NCBI GenBank assembly: GCA_003526525.1
Contig: DPVV01000204.1
Coordinates: 19,227 to 25,329 of the forward strand
Reading direction: 5' to 3'
Source: Lachnoclostridium phytofermentans
GTDB taxonomy: Bacteria > Bacillota > Clostridia > Lachnospirales > Lachnospiraceae
Length of the DNA stretch: 6,103 bases
Below, one piece after another: positions 5,455 to 6,103 of this stretch. Position numbers and translations under genes: made by a program. Position 1 is the stretch's first letter. Each line of letters starts with the position of its first letter. A model generated the notes under the pieces. That model ran no database searches and was not told the origin of the DNA. It saw only the letters and a program-made list of their open reading frames with translations.

Positions 5455-5487
5455 GAGCGAAAGCAGTAAACCGCTTTCGCTCATTTT
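5455..5487 (+). terminator. Rho-independent terminator
   Basis: GAGCGAAAGC (5455-5464) and GCTTTCGCTC (5473-5482) form a perfect 10-pair stem with an 8-base loop, followed by ATTTTCT. It would end rightward transcription from the amidohydrolase gene, about 136 bases after its stop codon. It also lies past the end of the leftward membrane-protein gene, but the leftward side of the stem lacks a T-run, so it is mainly a plus-strand terminator. Confidence 0.85.
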
Positions 5488-5529
5488 CTAAGACATTGCC
5501 GCAACCCGCTTTTTTATTATGTCACCTTA

Positions 5530-6103
5530 CTATTTTTTATAATTACATCTTCTTAATAGTAAAAAGCTGAACGCACCAAATAAAGCGAACAATGCAAGAT
5601 TACATAGCATATTAACATATGGTTCTCTTCCAAAGGCATAACCAGTATAAAAATTCATTATCTTTATAGCAAATTTGGATAGAGCACCATGAAATAAATA
5701 CTGATCCGAAAGTGGATATACAACGATAAATAAGGCTGGAACACCTACACTCACTATTATTTTTTGTAGTTTATTCATGCGGTAATAAAGAAGAGAAATA
5801 AAAATACCAATAGCACCTGCTAAAATGTAAAGGAAAAATTTCCACAAGTACTCATCAATCATTCCTTTTGCTCCTGCATCACTGGCATATGCAGCCCCAT
5901 AAGCTTGATTAAAAATTCCATAGTATGATACATAATGATTGAATATCTTATATAGAATTGCTTCTATAAGAGAAACTACCGCCGTGGTGGTTATTAAGCA
6001 AAGTGTAGTACTTAGGAATAAGGTCTTTCTTGAGTATCCATGTTGCAAAAACAAAAGAAAATCGGATCGAATCATTGAAAGCATAGTAACAAAAAACATT
6101 ACG
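5530..6103 (-). CDS. Multi-pass membrane protein, ABC-2-type permease-like (N-terminus beyond the window)
   Basis: The frame runs from the right edge of the window to a TAG at 5530-5532. The first visible Met (6097-6099) gives 189 residues, but the frame is still open at the edge and the four bases beyond that Met show no ribosome binding site, so the true start is probably further right. Four membrane helices are apparent, near residues 28-50, 88-106, 113-131 and 163-183 counted from that Met. A basic tail, RRCNYKK, follows. The segment RSDFLLFLQHGYSRKTLF before the first visible helix resembles the cytoplasmic loop of clostridial ABC-2-type permeases, whose full length is usually longer with more helices. 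Partner ATPase and regulator genes would be expected upstream, outside the window. The transported substrate is unknown. The gene converges on the amidohydrolase. Confidence 0.65.
   Translation of the reverse strand, partial: VMFFVTMLSMIRSDFLLFLQHGYSRKTLFLSTTLCLITTTAVVSLIEAILYKIFNHYVSYYGIFNQAYGAAYASDAGAKGMIDEYLWKFFLYILAGAIGIFISLLYYRMNKLQKIIVSVGVPALFIVVYPLSDQYLFHGALSKFAIKIMNFYTGYAFGREPYVNMLCNLALFALFGAFSFLLLRRCNYKK

Overview
The window is AT-rich, low-GC Gram-positive-type DNA. It has strong GGAGG-like ribosome binding sites, a GTG start, a cytosolic GH43 glycosidase and ABC permeases of Firmicutes type. This suggests an anaerobic clostridium, plausibly a plant-polysaccharide-degrading member of the Lachnospiraceae. 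That placement is inferred from protein style and gene content; no marker gene is present.

Layout from left to right. (1) Positions 3-179, plus strand: the last 58 codons of an FtsX/MacB-type ABC permease. (2) Positions 204-3799, minus strand: three genes read right to left, namely a dCMP deaminase-like enzyme, a beta-lactamase-fold serine hydrolase and a GH43 beta-xylosidase/alpha-L-arabinofuranosidase-like enzyme. The last two overlap by one base (TAGTG) and are almost certainly translationally coupled. The deaminase is separated from them by a 138-base gap holding a GC-richer, potentially structured segment and a weak promoter candidate, so it may be a separate unit. (3) Positions 3800-4140: a 341-base divergent intergenic region with a good sigma-A-type promoter for the rightward gene, a dyad overlapping its -35 box, a long hairpin just before the rightward ribosome binding site, and a short perfect palindrome in front of the deaminase. 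(4) Positions 4141-5319, plus strand: a metal-dependent amidohydrolase of the imidazolonepropionase-like group, ending at a clear Rho-independent terminator (5455-5482). (5) Positions 5530 to the right edge, minus strand: the C-terminal part of a multi-pass membrane protein resembling an ABC-2-type permease.

The best-supported working unit is the serine hydrolase-GH43 pair. Both proteins lack a signal peptide, so they would act in the cytoplasm on imported oligosaccharides. A reasonable but unproven idea is that the beta-lactamase-fold enzyme is an esterase that removes ester decorations before or while GH43 cleaves xylose or arabinose. The deaminase (dUMP/dTTP supply) and the amidohydrolase (substrate unknown) have no evident link to that pathway. 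I see no phage, IS, CRISPR, tRNA or rRNA features. The window is mostly ordinary metabolic DNA, and its most interesting parts are the coupled enzyme pair and the regulatory structure upstream of the amidohydrolase.
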